64,000 bases of DNA from Actinomadura cremea (GCF_014648495.1 NZ_BMRF01000005.1:186001-250000), one strand, 5' to 3'. Counted from the stretch's first letter, positions 15,537 to 25,012 are shown. Program-made: numbers and translations. Notes: generated from the sequence alone by a model not told the origin.

Positions 15537-16878
15537 AGCGCAGGGCGGTGCGGACGACGTCCGCCAGGTGCTCGGCCACGCTCTGCGCCCGCTCCTGCGA
15601 GGCGGCCTCCACCATCACGCGCACCATCGGCTCGGTGCCGCTGGGCCGGATCAGCACCCGTCCGGTCTCGCCCAGCTCCGCCTCGGCGGCGGCGACGGCC
15701 GCGGCCAGCTCCGGGGACGTCTTCGCGCGGGTCTTGTCGACGTCCCTGACGTTGACGAGCACCTGCGGCAGCCGCGTCATCACCTTCGCGAGCTCGTCCA
15801 GCGGACGGCCGCGGCGGGCCATGGCCGCGAGGAGCTGCAGGCCCGTGAGCACGCCGTCGCCGGTGGTGGCGTGGTCGAGCAGGATCACATGCCCGGACTG
15901 CTCGCCCCCGAACACGAACCCGCCCGCCTTCATCGCCTCGAGGACGTACCGGTCGCCGACCGCGGTCTCCACGACCGTGATCCCGGCCTCCCGCATCGCG
16001 AGCTTGAAGCCCAGGTTCGACATCACGGTGGCGACGACGGTGTCCGCGGCGAGGGCCCCGGAGTCGTGCATCTCCAGCGCCAGGATCGCCATGATCTGGT
16101 CGCCGTCGACGACCTCGCCCGCGGCGGTCACGGCGAGGCAGCGGTCGGCGTCGCCGTCGTTGGCGATCCCGAGGTCGGCGCCGTGCTCGCGGACGGCGGC
16201 GCGGAGGGCGTCCAGGTGCGTCGAACCGCACCCGGCGTTGATGTTGAGACCGTCCGGCGCGGTGCCGATCGTGAAGACCTCGGCGCCCGCGCGGCGCAGC
16301 GCCTCCGGCGCGACGTCGCACGACGCGCCGTTCGCGCAGTCGACGACGACGCGCAGCCCGTCCAGCGACACCGGGACCGAGGCGACGAGGTGCGCCACGT
16401 ACTGCTCGACCGCGCCGTGCGCGTCGCGGACGCGGCCGACGCCGGCGCCGGTCGGCCAGTCCCACTCCTCGCCGAGCCGCGCCTCGATGCGGTCCTCGGT
16501 CTCGTCGGGCAGCTTGTGGCCGGAGCGGTCGAAGAACTTGATGCCGTTGTCGGGGGCCGGGTTGTGCGACGCCGACAGCATCACGCCGAGGTCGGCGTGC
16601 AGCTGGTGCGTCAGGTACGCGACGGCCGGGGTCGGCAGGACGCCGAGGCGCAGCACGTCCACGCCGGAACTGGCGAGGCCCGCGACGACGGACGCCTCCA
16701 GGAACTCGCCGGAGGCCCGCGGATCGCGGCCGACCACCGCCAGCGGACGGTGCCCCCGGAACTCGCCCTGCTCGCCGAGGACCCGCGCCGCCGCGACGGA
16801 CAGGTCCATGGCGAGCCGGGCGGTCAGGTCACGGTTGGCGAGCCCCCGCACGCCGTCGGTCCCGAACAGACGAGCCAC
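15535..16878 (-). CDS. glmM: Phosphoglucosamine mutase
   Basis: Converts glucosamine-6-phosphate to glucosamine-1-phosphate, the second step toward UDP-GlcNAc for peptidoglycan. The 447 residues match the family length (about 445). It begins [11 protein letters not shown], with the phosphoserine loop [12 protein letters not shown] (catalytic Ser104), metal loop NDGDADR near 245, sugar-binding GGEQSGH near 330 and phosphate-binding [11 protein letters not shown] near 410. The start is GTG at 16878. It lies downstream of rplM-rpsI in the same direction, a common actinobacterial arrangement, but a strong hairpin at 16984-17055 separates it, so it may use read-through or its own promoter. Confidence 0.97.
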   Translation of the reverse strand: MARLFGTDGVRGLANRDLTARLAMDLSVAAARVLGEQGEFRGHRPLAVVGRDPRASGEFLEASVVAGLASSGVDVLRLGVLPTPAVAYLTHQLHADLGVMLSASHNPAPDNGIKFFDRSGHKLPDETEDRIEARLGEEWDWPTGAGVGRVRDAHGAVEQYVAHLVASVPVSLDGLRVVVDCANGASCDVAPEALRRAGAEVFTIGTAPDGLNINAGCGSTHLDALRAAVREHGADLGIANDGDADRCLAVTAAGEVVDGDQIMAILALEMHDSGALAADTVVATVMSNLGFKLAMREAGITVVETAVGDRYVLEAMKAGGFVFGGEQSGHVILLDHATTGDGVLTGLQLLAAMARRGRPLDELAKVMTRLPQVLVNVRDVDKTRAKTSPELAAAVAAAEAELGETGRVLIRPSGTEPMVRVMVEAASQERAQSVAEHLADVVRTALR

Positions 16879-16983
16879 AGTTCAACTCCCGGATAGACGG
16901 AAAGACCGCCCGGAGGGGACGGGACGTGCGACGTCCCGGCCGTACCGAACGGTCATCAAAAGCGAACGAACCGGAAAAAGCGG

Positions 16984-17055
16984 ACGAGCCGCCGCACCCG
17001 GCGTGCCGACCATGCGGGGTCGGCCACAAAGAAGCCATGGGGTGCGGCGGCTCGT
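16984..17055 (-). terminator. Terminator after rpsI: 16-bp stem with nested hairpin and T-run
   Basis: ACGAGCCGCCGCACCC (16984-16999) is exactly complementary to 17040-17055. Inside it GCCGACC (17005-17011) pairs with GGTCGGC (17018-17024). On the minus strand the stem is followed by CCGCTTTTTCC, a rare T-run for this genome. It begins 8 bases after the rpsI stop, so it should end or attenuate the rplM-rpsI transcript before glmM. Confidence 0.8.
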
Positions 17056-17063
17056 GCCGTCGA

Positions 17064-17582
17064 TCAACGCTTGCTGTACTGCGGAGCCTTGCGGGCCTTC
17101 TTGAGACCGGCCTTCTTGCGCTCCGGCACCCGCGCGTCGCGGGTGAGGAACCCGGCCTTCTTCAGCGCCGGGCGGTGCTCGATGTTGGCGAACTGCAGCG
17201 CGCGGGAGATCCCGAGGCGCAGCGCACCGGCCTGGCCGGTGGTGCCGCCGCCGTTCACGCGCGCGAGCACGTCGAACTGGCCCTCCAGGCCGAGCAGGAC
17301 GAACGGCTCGTTCACGATCTGCTGGTGGACCTTGTTCGGGAAGTACTGGTCCAGCGTGCGGCCGTTGATCGTCCACTGGCCGCTGCCGGGGACGATGCGC
17401 ACCCGGGCGATGGCCTGCTTGCGGCGGCCGGTGCCGGCGGCGGGGCCGGTCGCGACCGGCTGGCCGAGGAAGCCCTCGCCCTCGGCCTCGGGGCTCTCGG
17501 TCGTGTACTCGGACGGCGCGTCCTCGTACGAGTCGAGTTCGACGCCCTCGGCGGGCGTCTCGGTGCCGGTGGACTCGTCCAC
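17064..17582 (-). CDS. rpsI: Ribosomal protein S9 (uS9) with acidic N-terminal leader
   Basis: Small-subunit protein whose C-terminal tail reaches the P-site tRNA. It has 172 residues, against about 130 in E. coli. The conserved part starts at [17 protein letters not shown] near residue 50 and ends in RKAPQYSKR, the tRNA-contacting tail. The first ~48 residues are acidic ([20 protein letters not shown]), an extension seen in several actinobacteria. The start is GTG at 17582. It follows rplM by about 100 bases, the usual L13-S9 pair. Confidence 0.97.
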   Translation of the reverse strand: MDESTGTETPAEGVELDSYEDAPSEYTTESPEAEGEGFLGQPVATGPAAGTGRRKQAIARVRIVPGSGQWTINGRTLDQYFPNKVHQQIVNEPFVLLGLEGQFDVLARVNGGGTTGQAGALRLGISRALQFANIEHRPALKKAGFLTRDARVPERKKAGLKKARKAPQYSKR

Positions 17583-17683
17583 GGTTCTCCTAGGGTCTTC
17601 TGGCCAGGGCGGCTGGCCCGAACATCGGGTGCCCCGGCGGCCACTGTTTCCTTACGCGCACCGCGGTCGGGTGCGCGCGGGTC

Positions 17684-18136
17684 TCACTTGCCGGTCTGGC
17701 TGATCTGCGTGATCTCGAACGGGACCGGCTTCTGCGCCTGGTGCGGGTGCTCGGGACCGGCGTAGACCTTCACCTTGCGGAACATCTGCCGGCCGAGGGT
17801 GGTCTTGGGCAGCATGCCCTTGATCGCCTTCTCGACGGCCCGCTCGGGGTTCTTGGCCATCAGGTCGCCGTAGTTCACCGAACGCAGGCCGCCCGGGTAA
17901 CCAGAGTGCCGGTACGCCCGCTTCTGCTCCAGCTTGTTGCCGGACAGCGACACCTTGTCGGCGTTCACGATGACGACGAAGTCACCGGTGTCGAGGTGCG
18001 GAGCGTAGATCGGCTTGTGCTTACCCCGAAGCAGCTGCGCGACATGACTGGCGAGACGGCCCAGCACGACATCGGTCGCGTCGATGACGTACCACTGACG
18101 CTGAACGTCAGCGGGCTTAGGGGTGTACGTGCGCAC
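17684..18136 (-). CDS. rplM: Ribosomal protein L13 (uL13)
   Basis: Large-subunit protein needed early in 50S assembly. The 150-residue product begins [28 protein letters not shown], with the conserved [38 protein letters not shown] and PHQAQKP blocks. GTG at 18136 gives the standard N-terminus and has GAAGG upstream; longer readings are not needed. It is first in the L13-S9 operon, with a good promoter at 18327-18356 and a leader of about 180 bases. Confidence 0.97.
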   Translation of the reverse strand: MRTYTPKPADVQRQWYVIDATDVVLGRLASHVAQLLRGKHKPIYAPHLDTGDFVVIVNADKVSLSGNKLEQKRAYRHSGYPGGLRSVNYGDLMAKNPERAVEKAIKGMLPKTTLGRQMFRKVKVYAGPEHPHQAQKPVPFEITQISQTGK

Positions 18137-18326
18137 GGTCGTCAGCCTTCGTTTCTCGTCGACTATCTCAGCGGATCTCCTGCTCACGCCGATCGGACGC
18201 GTTCTCGTTCCGATCGGGCGCTCCGGGAGGCCGGGGCCCGTGCGAGCGCACATGGGGCACACCGACACGTGGATGCGGTCGTCATCCCACCGCCCGGGCA
18301 GGCGCCGACGCATACAACAAACCCGC

Positions 18327-18356
18327 AGGATACTCGGCCGCGCGGGCGCGGGTCAA
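18327..18356 (-). promoter_or_regulatory. Strong promoter for rplM-rpsI
   Basis: Reverse-strand TTGACC (18351-18356) and TATCCT (18327-18332) are 18 bases apart, a close match to the vegetative consensus. The predicted start near 18320 leaves a leader of about 180 bases before the rplM GTG. Confidence 0.65.
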
Positions 18357-18368
18357 AGCGAGTAGCCC

Positions 18369-19574
18369 GTGACAGTCTCCCAGCCGCCTACCAGTATGCC
18401 CCACGGCCCGACCCGGACGGCACGCCGCCCCGGTCGGGCGACCGGGGATTTGCCCGAATCGCCTTACTCGGACATACATAAAGAGATAAGGTGCCGCCGA
18501 CCGGATCCCCCTGCCGGCGTACGGCGTACGGCGGCCCGCCCCCGGGAGCCTCAGCTGTCCACTCCCCGCAGACCCGGCCGACCCGCCGGGCGCCCCCAGC
18601 AGCCGGGCGACGGCCGCACCGGCCGTCCCGGACCCGCCGCCGGCCCCGGTCCCCGCCCGCCCGCCGCACCACCGCGCCGTCCGGGCCGTCCCGGCCGTCC
18701 GGGCCCCGCCGAGGACACCCTCGTCGCCGGCGGCCGCCCGCGCCCCGCACCGCCCGGCCGCCGGCCCGCGCCCGCCAAGCGCCCGCGCCGCCGGCTGCGC
18801 ACCGTCGTCACCGTCGGCGCGACCGTCGCCGCGTCCGTGCTCGCCATCGGCACCGGCGTGGCGCTCGACCGCCTCGTCCTGCCCGCGCAGAGCCCCGAAC
18901 GGGCCGCCGCGTCCGACGCGCTGCCCGAGGACCGCACCGCGCCCGTCCCGTCCGGGCCCGGTGGCGCGGCGCCCTCGCCGGACGCCGCCGCGAACGCCGC
19001 CGCGCCGACCGCCGAGCAGGAGCCGCCGCCGCTCAAGACGATGACCGTCCCGCCGACACCGACGCCCGAGCCGTCCACGTCGCGTCCGGAGCGGCCCGCC
19101 GAGGACGCGCCGTCCGGCGGGTCGTCGTCCGGCGGATCGGGCGGTTCGCCGGGCGGTTCGCCGAGCGAGTCGCGAAGGTCACGGACGGACGGCGCGACCT
19201 CCGTGGAGAGCGCCGTGATCGCGCTCACCAACGCCGAGCGCGCCGACGCCGGCTGCTCCCCGCTCCGCGCGGACGAGCGCCTGATGGCCGCCGCCGAGCG
19301 GCACTCCGCCGACATGGCCGCCAACGACTACTTCAGCCACACCTCCCAGAACGGCGACACGCCGTGGGACCGCATGGAGGCCGCCGGCTACACCAGCCCC
19401 GGCGCGGAGAACATCGCCAAGGGCTACTCCACCGCCGAAGCCGTCGTGCGCGGCTGGATGGACAGCCCCGGACACCGCCGCAACATCCTCAACTGCGACC
19501 TCCGCGCGATCGGTGCCGGGATGGTCGACGGCCCGGACGGCAAACTGTGGACGCAGACCTTCGGCTGGAAGTGA
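18369..19574 (+). CDS. Membrane-anchored CAP (SCP/YkwD) domain protein
   Basis: Up to 401 residues. A Pro/Arg-rich cytoplasmic N-terminus precedes one transmembrane helix (LRTVVTVGATVAASVLAIGTGVALD, near residues 145-170). A long Pro/Ser/Gly linker follows, then a CAP domain in the last ~120 residues: VIALTNAERADAGCSPLRAD, HSADMAANDYFSH, GAENIAKGYSTAEAVVRGWM, SPGHRRNILNC. Two Cys (GCSPL and LNCDL) may form a disulphide outside the cell. Bacterial CAP proteins are secreted, often of unknown activity. The start is uncertain: GTG 18369 and ATG 18396 are in frame, neither with a clear ribosome site. A tempting GTG at 18491 after AGATAAG is out of frame. Confidence 0.8.
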   Translation: MTVSQPPTSMPHGPTRTARRPGRATGDLPESPYSDIHKEIRCRRPDPPAGVRRTAARPREPQLSTPRRPGRPAGRPQQPGDGRTGRPGPAAGPGPRPPAAPPRRPGRPGRPGPAEDTLVAGGRPRPAPPGRRPAPAKRPRRRLRTVVTVGATVAASVLAIGTGVALDRLVLPAQSPERAAASDALPEDRTAPVPSGPGGAAPSPDAAANAAAPTAEQEPPPLKTMTVPPTPTPEPSTSRPERPAEDAPSGGSSSGGSGGSPGGSPSESRRSRTDGATSVESAVIALTNAERADAGCSPLRADERLMAAAERHSADMAANDYFSHTSQNGDTPWDRMEAAGYTSPGAENIAKGYSTAEAVVRGWMDSPGHRRNILNCDLRAIGAGMVDGPDGKLWTQTFGWK

Positions 19575-19590
19575 CGCCTCCGAGGTTCGG

Positions 19591-19596
19591 TATGGT
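19591..19596 (+). promoter_or_regulatory. Leaderless-type -10 box for the 19604 gene
   Basis: TATGGT lies 7 bases before ATG 19604 (MGYPGDQG). It also contains an alternative in-frame ATG (19592) that would add four residues, with GAGG before it. I prefer 19604 because the TANNNT spacing matches neighbouring genes. Confidence 0.45.
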
Positions 19597-19603
19597 CCCC
19601 CTC

Positions 19604-20605
19604 ATGGGTTACCCGGGTGATCAAGGCAAGCCCGGCGGCCGCTCGCCGTGGCCGCCGCAGTCGCCGTACGGTCCCGGAGACGACCGTCCGTACGACGGCC
19701 CGCCGGGCCCGTTCGACCACGGACCGGCCCCGCACGACGGCGGATTCCCGCCCCCCGGCGGCCCGGACGATCCCGACTTCGCCTACGACCGCGAGTTCGG
19801 GCACGACCGCGAGTTCGGGCACGACCGGGAGTTCGGCCCCGGACCGGACCGCGGCCCGCACGACGGCGAACGACCCCGGCGACGCCGCCGTCCGCTCGTC
19901 ATCGGCGCGGCCGTCGTCGCGGGCGCCGTCCTCGTCGGCGGCGGCATCGCCCTCTCGTCGACGCTGGGCGGCGACTCCGAGGAGCCGGCCGCGGCCTCGT
20001 CCCCGACGCCGTCCACACCCCCGCCGACGCCGACGCCGACGGTGCGGCTGTCGCCGGTGAAGCTGCAGAACCGCACCACCGACCCCGCGCCGCTGACGCT
20101 CAAAGAGGTCTTCGGCAACGGCAAGTTCGAGATCGACGACCACAAGTACGCGCGCACGGCCTGGAACTCCGAGAAGGAGTGCAACGGCGTCGTCGGCGGC
20201 GCCAAGCTGGACGCGGCCGTCAAGAAGGGCGACTGCACCCAGGCCCTCCGCGCGACCTACGCCATCAGCGGCGGCGCCCTCATCGGGACGCTCGGCGTGC
20301 TCAACCTCAAGACCGAAGCGCACGCGAAGGCCGCCGAGAAGGCCGCCACGGCCGACGACGCCTACCTGCTGGCCCTCCCCGGCAAGGGCATCACCGGGAC
20401 GAACGGCAAGGGCGTCGCGCTCGGCACCGCCCAGGCGCGCGGCCACTACCTCGTGATGACCTGGGTGCAGCGCCCCAACGGCAAGACCATCGCCAAGCGC
20501 CACCACGACACCGTCCGCCTCTTCGGAGCCGAGATCTACAAGGGCAGCAACCTCGCGCTCGCCCTGCATTACAGGGAAACCGAAGGCAAACCCCTCCAGA
20601 AGTGA
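19604..20605 (+). CDS. Single-pass envelope protein of unknown function, paralogue A
   Basis: A 333-residue type II membrane protein. The cytoplasmic N-terminus is Pro/Gly/Asp-rich and holds three tandem DREFGH-type heptads (YDREFGHDREFGHDREFG, near residues 64-82). An Arg run and one helix follow (PLVIGAAVVAGAVLVGGGIAL, near 100-120), then a Pro/Thr linker and an extracytoplasmic domain of about 180 residues. That domain shares with the next gene the pattern TDPAxLxxxEVF...Y...C...RATY...G..GV...T, including two Cys that probably pair. I do not recognise the domain. The pair of paralogues and the CAP protein form one rightward block. Confidence 0.75.
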   Translation: MGYPGDQGKPGGRSPWPPQSPYGPGDDRPYDGPPGPFDHGPAPHDGGFPPPGGPDDPDFAYDREFGHDREFGHDREFGPGPDRGPHDGERPRRRRRPLVIGAAVVAGAVLVGGGIALSSTLGGDSEEPAAASSPTPSTPPPTPTPTVRLSPVKLQNRTTDPAPLTLKEVFGNGKFEIDDHKYARTAWNSEKECNGVVGGAKLDAAVKKGDCTQALRATYAISGGALIGTLGVLNLKTEAHAKAAEKAATADDAYLLALPGKGITGTNGKGVALGTAQARGHYLVMTWVQRPNGKTIAKRHHDTVRLFGAEIYKGSNLALALHYRETEGKPLQK

Positions 20606-20615
20606 CCGGTTTGAA

Positions 20616-20621
20616 TACCCT
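20616..20621 (+). promoter_or_regulatory. Leaderless-type -10 box for the 20630 gene
   Basis: TACCCT is followed by 8 bases (CTCTGCTT) and ATG at 20630. There is no ribosome site in the 24-base gap after the previous stop. Confidence 0.45.
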
Positions 20622-20629
20622 CTCTGCTT

Positions 20630-22174
20630 ATGTCTGGACCTGAAGACACCCGGGAGACGGGCGGGGAGGCGGACTCGTCCGCCGCCACCGCCGCGTCCGC
20701 GCCGCCCAGCTTCGGCGGTGCGGCTCCCCCGGCCGGCGCACCGGCCGGGGCCTCGGCCGTCCCGTCGGCGGCCGAGGCGTCCGCGCCCACGGCCCACCGG
20801 CTCCCCTCGTTCGGCCTCGAGGCCCCCTGGTGGGCCGCCGACTCCACGGAGGCGGCCCCCGCACCGGTGCCGAGCGACGACCCCGCGACGGCCGCGCCCG
20901 CCACGAGCGGCACCGCCGCGGGCCCGCCGCCCGGCACGCTGGTCGCCGGAGTCGGCATCCCGCGGGTGGACTCCCGCGGCGCCGTCCCCGCCGAGCCGCT
21001 CGTGCCGCCGGCACCGTCCACGTTCACCGACACCGACCCCGACGGCATCCCGGCGGTCCGGCCCGAGGCACCGAAGCCCCGGACGGCCGCGGAGACGGCA
21101 CCCGAACCGGGACAGGCCGTCGTCGCCGCCCCGAACGGCGCCGTCGCGCCGCCGCGGGAGGCGGCGCCCGCACGGGCGCCCGTCCCGTCCGAGGAGCCCG
21201 AGCCCTCGGCGTTCGAGCGCGCCAAGGAGGCCGAGAAGGCGTCCGCGTCCGCCGCGCCGGTGCTCGTCCCGGACGCGATCCTGCCGCCGGGCGTCCGGCC
21301 CCCGAGCGGGGAGACCGGGCCCCACGCGCAGACCGGCGGCGGCGAGGAACCGCCGATCGTCCCGCCCGCGTACGAGCAGGCCGCGCCCCCGCAGGCACCC
21401 GGACCGGGCCAGGGCGGAACGGACGGCGCGACCCACCAGCCCCCGAAGAAGGCGGGCAACCGGCGGACGCTGCTGATCGGCGGCGGCGCGGCGGCCGTCC
21501 TGGTCGCCGGGGTCGCGCTGTTCGCTCTCGGCGGAACGGGCCCATCGGACGACGGCGCCACCCGCAAGGCCGCCGAGCGTCCGGCGACGCCCTCCGCACC
21601 GGCCCCGGCGCAGCCCGGGAACGCACCGCCCCCGCCCGCCCCGGACCCGAACCCGCTGAAGATCGACAACGAGAAGACCGACCCCGCTCAACTGGAGTTC
21701 ACCGAGGTCTTCCCGACCCCGACGATCACGCTCGGCGGGCACGCCTACCGGCTCGACCGCCGGTCCATCAACCGCGACCTGAAGTACGCGGCGAACGGGG
21801 CGATGCTCCAGGCGCTCCAGCGGCAGCAGTGCCGCAAGATCGTCCGCGCGACCTACCTCGACGCCCGCCGCTCCATCGCCGTCACGTCCGGCATCGCGGT
21901 CATGCCCACCAAGAACGCCGCCGTCACGGTCAGCCGGGCCGGAGACCCCGCCCGCTACCAGTGGTTCCGCGGCATGGCGGGCGAGCACACCGCCGACATC
22001 GACCGCGCGGGCGGCTACGCGGCCGCGACCGTCCGCGGCCGGTACGTCGTCTACGCCTACGTGCAGCGCTCCGACGGCAAGCCCGTGCAGCCCGGAGACC
22101 AGGTCGCCAAGCAGGTCGCCCAGCAGTTCATCGACCACAACGCGCGCCCCCTCGACGCGAGGGCGCGCGACTGA
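20630..22174 (+). CDS. Single-pass envelope protein of unknown function, paralogue B
   Basis: A 514-residue paralogue of the preceding protein with a much longer disordered N-terminus: about 280 Ala/Pro/Glu-rich residues before the helix RTLLIGGGAAAVLVAGVALFAL (near 282-303). After a Pro linker the outer domain begins LKIDNEKTDPAQLEFTEVF and contains QQCRKIVRATY, SGIAVMPTKNAAVTV and a YVVYAYVQRSDGK segment matching MTWVQRPNGK in paralogue A. Only one clear Cys is left in the domain, against two in A, so the disulphide is not conserved. The function is unknown; an envelope sensor or a partner of the CAP protein is possible. It ends 40 bases from the convergent truA stop. Confidence 0.75.
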   Translation: MSGPEDTRETGGEADSSAATAASAPPSFGGAAPPAGAPAGASAVPSAAEASAPTAHRLPSFGLEAPWWAADSTEAAPAPVPSDDPATAAPATSGTAAGPPPGTLVAGVGIPRVDSRGAVPAEPLVPPAPSTFTDTDPDGIPAVRPEAPKPRTAAETAPEPGQAVVAAPNGAVAPPREAAPARAPVPSEEPEPSAFERAKEAEKASASAAPVLVPDAILPPGVRPPSGETGPHAQTGGGEEPPIVPPAYEQAAPPQAPGPGQGGTDGATHQPPKKAGNRRTLLIGGGAAAVLVAGVALFALGGTGPSDDGATRKAAERPATPSAPAPAQPGNAPPPPAPDPNPLKIDNEKTDPAQLEFTEVFPTPTITLGGHAYRLDRRSINRDLKYAANGAMLQALQRQQCRKIVRATYLDARRSIAVTSGIAVMPTKNAAVTVSRAGDPARYQWFRGMAGEHTADIDRAGGYAAATVRGRYVVYAYVQRSDGKPVQPGDQVAKQVAQQFIDHNARPLDARARD

Positions 22175-22214
22175 CCCCCCACGCGACCGCCGAGCGCCGC
22201 CCGGCCCGTCCCCC

Positions 22215-23099
22215 TCAGGGCGCGTCGCCGGGCGGCGCCTCGCCGCTCTCCGCCGCCGCCACGGCCGCGGCGGCGTTCAGGGTGCGGACGCGCCGGGTCT
22301 CCTGCGCGCGGCGCGCCAGGTCCTCGTCCCCGGGGTAGCGGATCTCCTCCAGCGACAGGCCGTGCGCGGGCGCCACGTTGACCGCCGAGTCGCGGACGCG
22401 CGCCGACAGCACCTGCGCGGGCCAGTCGACGTCGCGGCGGCCGTCGCCGACCACCAGCATCGCGCCGACGAGCGCCCGCACCATCGAGTGGCAGAACGCG
22501 TCCGCCTCGACGGTCGCGAGCGCGAGGTAGGGGTCGCGGTCGTCGCGGGCCCACTCGAAGCGCAGCAGCTCCCGGATCGTCGTCGCGCCCTCACGCCTGC
22601 GGCAGAACGCGGCGAAGTCGTGCTCGCCGACCAGCAGCCGCGCGGCCTCGTTGACCCGGTCGAGGTTCAGCGGGCGCGGGTGCCACAGGACGTCGTGGCG
22701 GCGCAGCGGCTCGACGCCGTTCGGGTTGTCGCACACCCGGTACACGTAGCGGCGCGACAGCGCGGAGAACCGGGCGTCGAACCCCTCCGGGGCCACCGAG
22801 ACCCGCCAGACGCGCACGTCCGGCGGCAGCAGCCCGGCGAGCCTGCGCGGCATCGTGCCGTTGACGGCCGAGTACGCGGCGACGGGCACCACGAGGTGCG
22901 CCACCTGCCCGCGCGCGTGGACGCCGGCGTCGGTGCGGCCGGCGACGGTGAGCATCGGGGGCGGGTCGAGCCGCAGCATCCGCGCCAGCGCGTCCTCGAT
23001 GACGCCCTGGACGGTCCGCTGGTTCGGCTGCCGTGCCCAGCCCGCGAAGTCCGACCCGTCGTAGCCGATGTCGAGCCGGAGTCGTACCAGTGCGGTCAT
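22215..23099 (-). CDS. truA: tRNA pseudouridine(38-40) synthase
   Basis: Isomerises uridines 38-40 in the anticodon stem of tRNAs. The 294-residue protein starts LVRLRLDIGYDGSDFAGWARQPNQRTVQGV and has the catalytic loop AGRTDAGVHARGQVAH with Asp57 as nucleophile. Other family blocks are FDARFSALSRRYVYRV, HDFAAFCRR and FCHSMVRALVG. The usual C-terminus is extended by about 15 Ala/Glu residues. It is the last gene of the rplQ-side cluster, but a strong terminator at 23212-23249 lies before it. Confidence 0.96.
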   Translation of the reverse strand: MTALVRLRLDIGYDGSDFAGWARQPNQRTVQGVIEDALARMLRLDPPPMLTVAGRTDAGVHARGQVAHLVVPVAAYSAVNGTMPRRLAGLLPPDVRVWRVSVAPEGFDARFSALSRRYVYRVCDNPNGVEPLRRHDVLWHPRPLNLDRVNEAARLLVGEHDFAAFCRRREGATTIRELLRFEWARDDRDPYLALATVEADAFCHSMVRALVGAMLVVGDGRRDVDWPAQVLSARVRDSAVNVAPAHGLSLEEIRYPGDEDLARRAQETRRVRTLNAAAAVAAAESGEAPPGDAP

Positions 23100-23211
23100 G
23101 TCGGTCGAACTGTCCTGTTCCTCGCATCCCTCGCTCGTCCGGTGGGACGGGCGCCGCCCTCGCTGAATCGGCGGACTCCTAACATGACCATGAACGTAAG
23201 TGTGGCAAAGA

Positions 23212-23249
23212 AACGGGCCCGCCGTCCTGTACCGGACGGCGGGCCCGTT
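23212..23249 (-). terminator. Terminator after rplQ (perfect 16-bp stem)
   Basis: AACGGGCCCGCCGTCC (23212-23227) pairs perfectly with 23234-23249 across a 6-base loop. On the minus strand the stem is followed by TTCTTTGCC, a modest T-rich tail. It ends the rpsM-to-rplQ transcript about 40 bases after the rplQ stop and so sets truA apart, apart from read-through. Confidence 0.8.
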
Positions 23250-23290
23250 CCAATGTCTTACCGAGAACGGCGGCCCGGAATATTACCGGG

Positions 23291-23797
23291 TCACTCCTTG
23301 CCGGACTCGTCCTTGCCCTCTGCCGCCTCCGCGGGCTCCGCCGTCTCGTCGGCGTCCGCCTTGGCGACGTCCTCCGCCGGCTCCTCCGCCGGGGCGGTGG
23401 CCGGGGCGGCGGTGGTCGCGGTCGACGGAGCGGCCGACAGCTGCTCCTGCACCAGCTCGATCACGGCCATCGGGGCGTTGTCGCCCTTGCGCGGCCCGAT
23501 CTTGGTGATGCGCGTGTAGCCGCCGGGACGGTTCTCGAAGCGCGGCGCGATCTCGGTGAAGAGCTCGTGCACGACGCCCTTGTCCCGGATCACGCGGGCC
23601 ACCTGGCGACGGTTGTGCAGGTCGCCCTTCCGGGCCTTGGTGATCAGCTTCTCCGCCAGCGGACGCACCCGCCGGGCCTTGGCCTCGGTGGTGGTGATGC
23701 GGCCGTGCTCGAACAGCGCCGTGGCCAGGTTCGCCAGGATGAGGCGCTGGTGCGCGGCGGAACCGCCGAGGCGGGCGCCCTTCGTGGGCTTGGGCAT
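23291..23797 (-). CDS. rplQ: Ribosomal protein L17 (bL17) with acidic C-terminal tail
   Basis: Large-subunit protein near the exit tunnel. Residues 1-118 are standard ([75 protein letters not shown]). Residues about 120-168 are a low-complexity Ala/Glu/Thr tail ([20 protein letters not shown]), common in actinobacteria and probably disordered on the ribosome surface. It follows rpoA by about 90 bases, as in most bacteria. Confidence 0.97.
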   Translation of the reverse strand: MPKPTKGARLGGSAAHQRLILANLATALFEHGRITTTEAKARRVRPLAEKLITKARKGDLHNRRQVARVIRDKGVVHELFTEIAPRFENRPGGYTRITKIGPRKGDNAPMAVIELVQEQLSAAPSTATTAAPATAPAEEPAEDVAKADADETAEPAEAAEGKDESGKE

Positions 23798-23889
23798 GCT
23801 GCTTCCTTCCTGCGCCGGCCGTATCAGGTACCGGCGTCAGTCGAGCCGGACGGCCGGGGAACGCTCCCCCGGCCGCCGGGTTCCGTTTC

Positions 23890-24903
23890 CTAGTACTGCT
23901 CGGTCTCGGCGTAGCTCTGGTCGTCGTCGCCGTAGTTGTCGGCCGCCGCGCTCGGGTCGAACCCGGGCGGGGAGTCCTTCAGCGAGAGGCTCATGTCGTT
24001 GAGCTTCTGCTTGACCTCTTCGATCGACTTGGCGCCGAAATTCCTTATATCCAGAAGGTCCTGCTCGCTGCGGGCGACCAGCTCGCCCACAGAGTGGATG
24101 CCCTCGCGCTTGAGGCAGTTGTAGGAGCGGACCGTGAGGTTCAGCTCCTCGATCGGCAGGGCGAGGTCCGCGGCGAGCGCGGCGTCCGTCGGGGACGGGC
24201 CCATGTCGATGCCCTCGGCCTCGACGTTGAGCTCCCGGGCCAGCCCGAACAGCTCGACGAGGGTCTTGCCGGCGGACGCGACGGCGTCGCGCGGCAGCAT
24301 CGCCTGCTTGGTCTCGACGTCCAGGATGAGACGGTCGAAGTCGGTGCGCTGCTCGACTCGGGTCGCCTCGACCTTGTAGACGACCTTGAGGACGGGCGAG
24401 TAGATCGAGTCGATCGGGATGCGGCCGATCTCCTGGCCCGGCTGCTTGTTCTGCGCGGCGGAGACGTAGCCGCGGCCGCGCTCGACCGTGAGCTCCATCT
24501 CGAGCTTCGCCTTGCCGTTCAGCGTGGCGATGCGCAGGTCCGGGTTGTGGACCTCGACACCGGCCGGCGGCGCGATGTCGGCGGCGGTGACGTCGCCGGG
24601 GCCCTGCTTGCGCAGGTACATCACGACGGGCTCGTCGTGCTCGGACGAGACGACGAGCTCCTTGAGGTTCAGGATGATGTCGGTGACATCCTCCTTGACG
24701 CCCGGCACGGTCGAGAACTCGTGCAGGACGCCCTCGATCCGGATGCTGGTGACGGCGGCGCCGGGGATCGAGGAGAGCAGCGTGCGGCGGAGCGAGTTGC
24801 CGATGGTGTAGCCGAAGCCCGGCTCCAGCGGCTCGATGGTGAACCGCGACCGGTACTCGTCGACCTGCTCTTCGGCGAGAGTGGGGCGCTGAGCGATGAG
24901 CAT
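23890..24903 (-). CDS. rpoA: RNA polymerase alpha subunit
   Basis: The 337-residue alpha subunit, whose dimer scaffolds RNA polymerase and whose C-terminal domain contacts UP elements and activators. The N-terminal assembly domain shows [35 protein letters not shown] and [18 protein letters not shown]-like blocks. The C-terminal domain shows [23 protein letters not shown] and [20 protein letters not shown], which carry the DNA-contacting Arg and Asn. It sits between rpsD and rplQ as usual. A hairpin in the 120-base gap after rpsD may tune its level. Confidence 0.98.
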   Translation of the reverse strand: MLIAQRPTLAEEQVDEYRSRFTIEPLEPGFGYTIGNSLRRTLLSSIPGAAVTSIRIEGVLHEFSTVPGVKEDVTDIILNLKELVVSSEHDEPVVMYLRKQGPGDVTAADIAPPAGVEVHNPDLRIATLNGKAKLEMELTVERGRGYVSAAQNKQPGQEIGRIPIDSIYSPVLKVVYKVEATRVEQRTDFDRLILDVETKQAMLPRDAVASAGKTLVELFGLARELNVEAEGIDMGPSPTDAALAADLALPIEELNLTVRSYNCLKREGIHSVGELVARSEQDLLDIRNFGAKSIEEVKQKLNDMSLSLKDSPPGFDPSAAADNYGDDDQSYAETEQY

Positions 24904-24977
24904 GGTTGTGCCTTCTTCCCGCGGTGCCCGCTATTTGACGACCGCGATCGGAGTACTTCGGGGAGTATTCCCCGTTC

Positions 24978-25012
24978 CGCCGGGATCCCCACCTGCGGTG
25001 CGGATCCCGGCG
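24978..25012 (-). promoter_or_regulatory. Intra-operon hairpin between rpsD and rpoA
   Basis: CGCCGGGATCC (24978-24988) pairs perfectly with GGATCCCGGCG (25002-25012), with a further CCACC/GGTG pairing in the loop. It starts 11 bases after the rpsD stop. A second weaker repeat (GGAGTA/TATTCC) follows toward rpoA. There is no T-run, so an RNA-processing or attenuation site is more likely than a full terminator. Confidence 0.5.

Noticed and set aside
18491-18700. GTG at 18491 after AGATAAG as the start of the CAP-domain protein
   Set aside because: It is out of frame with the transmembrane helix and CAP domain, and that frame gives only Arg/Pro-rich sequence. A sequencing error could change this view.
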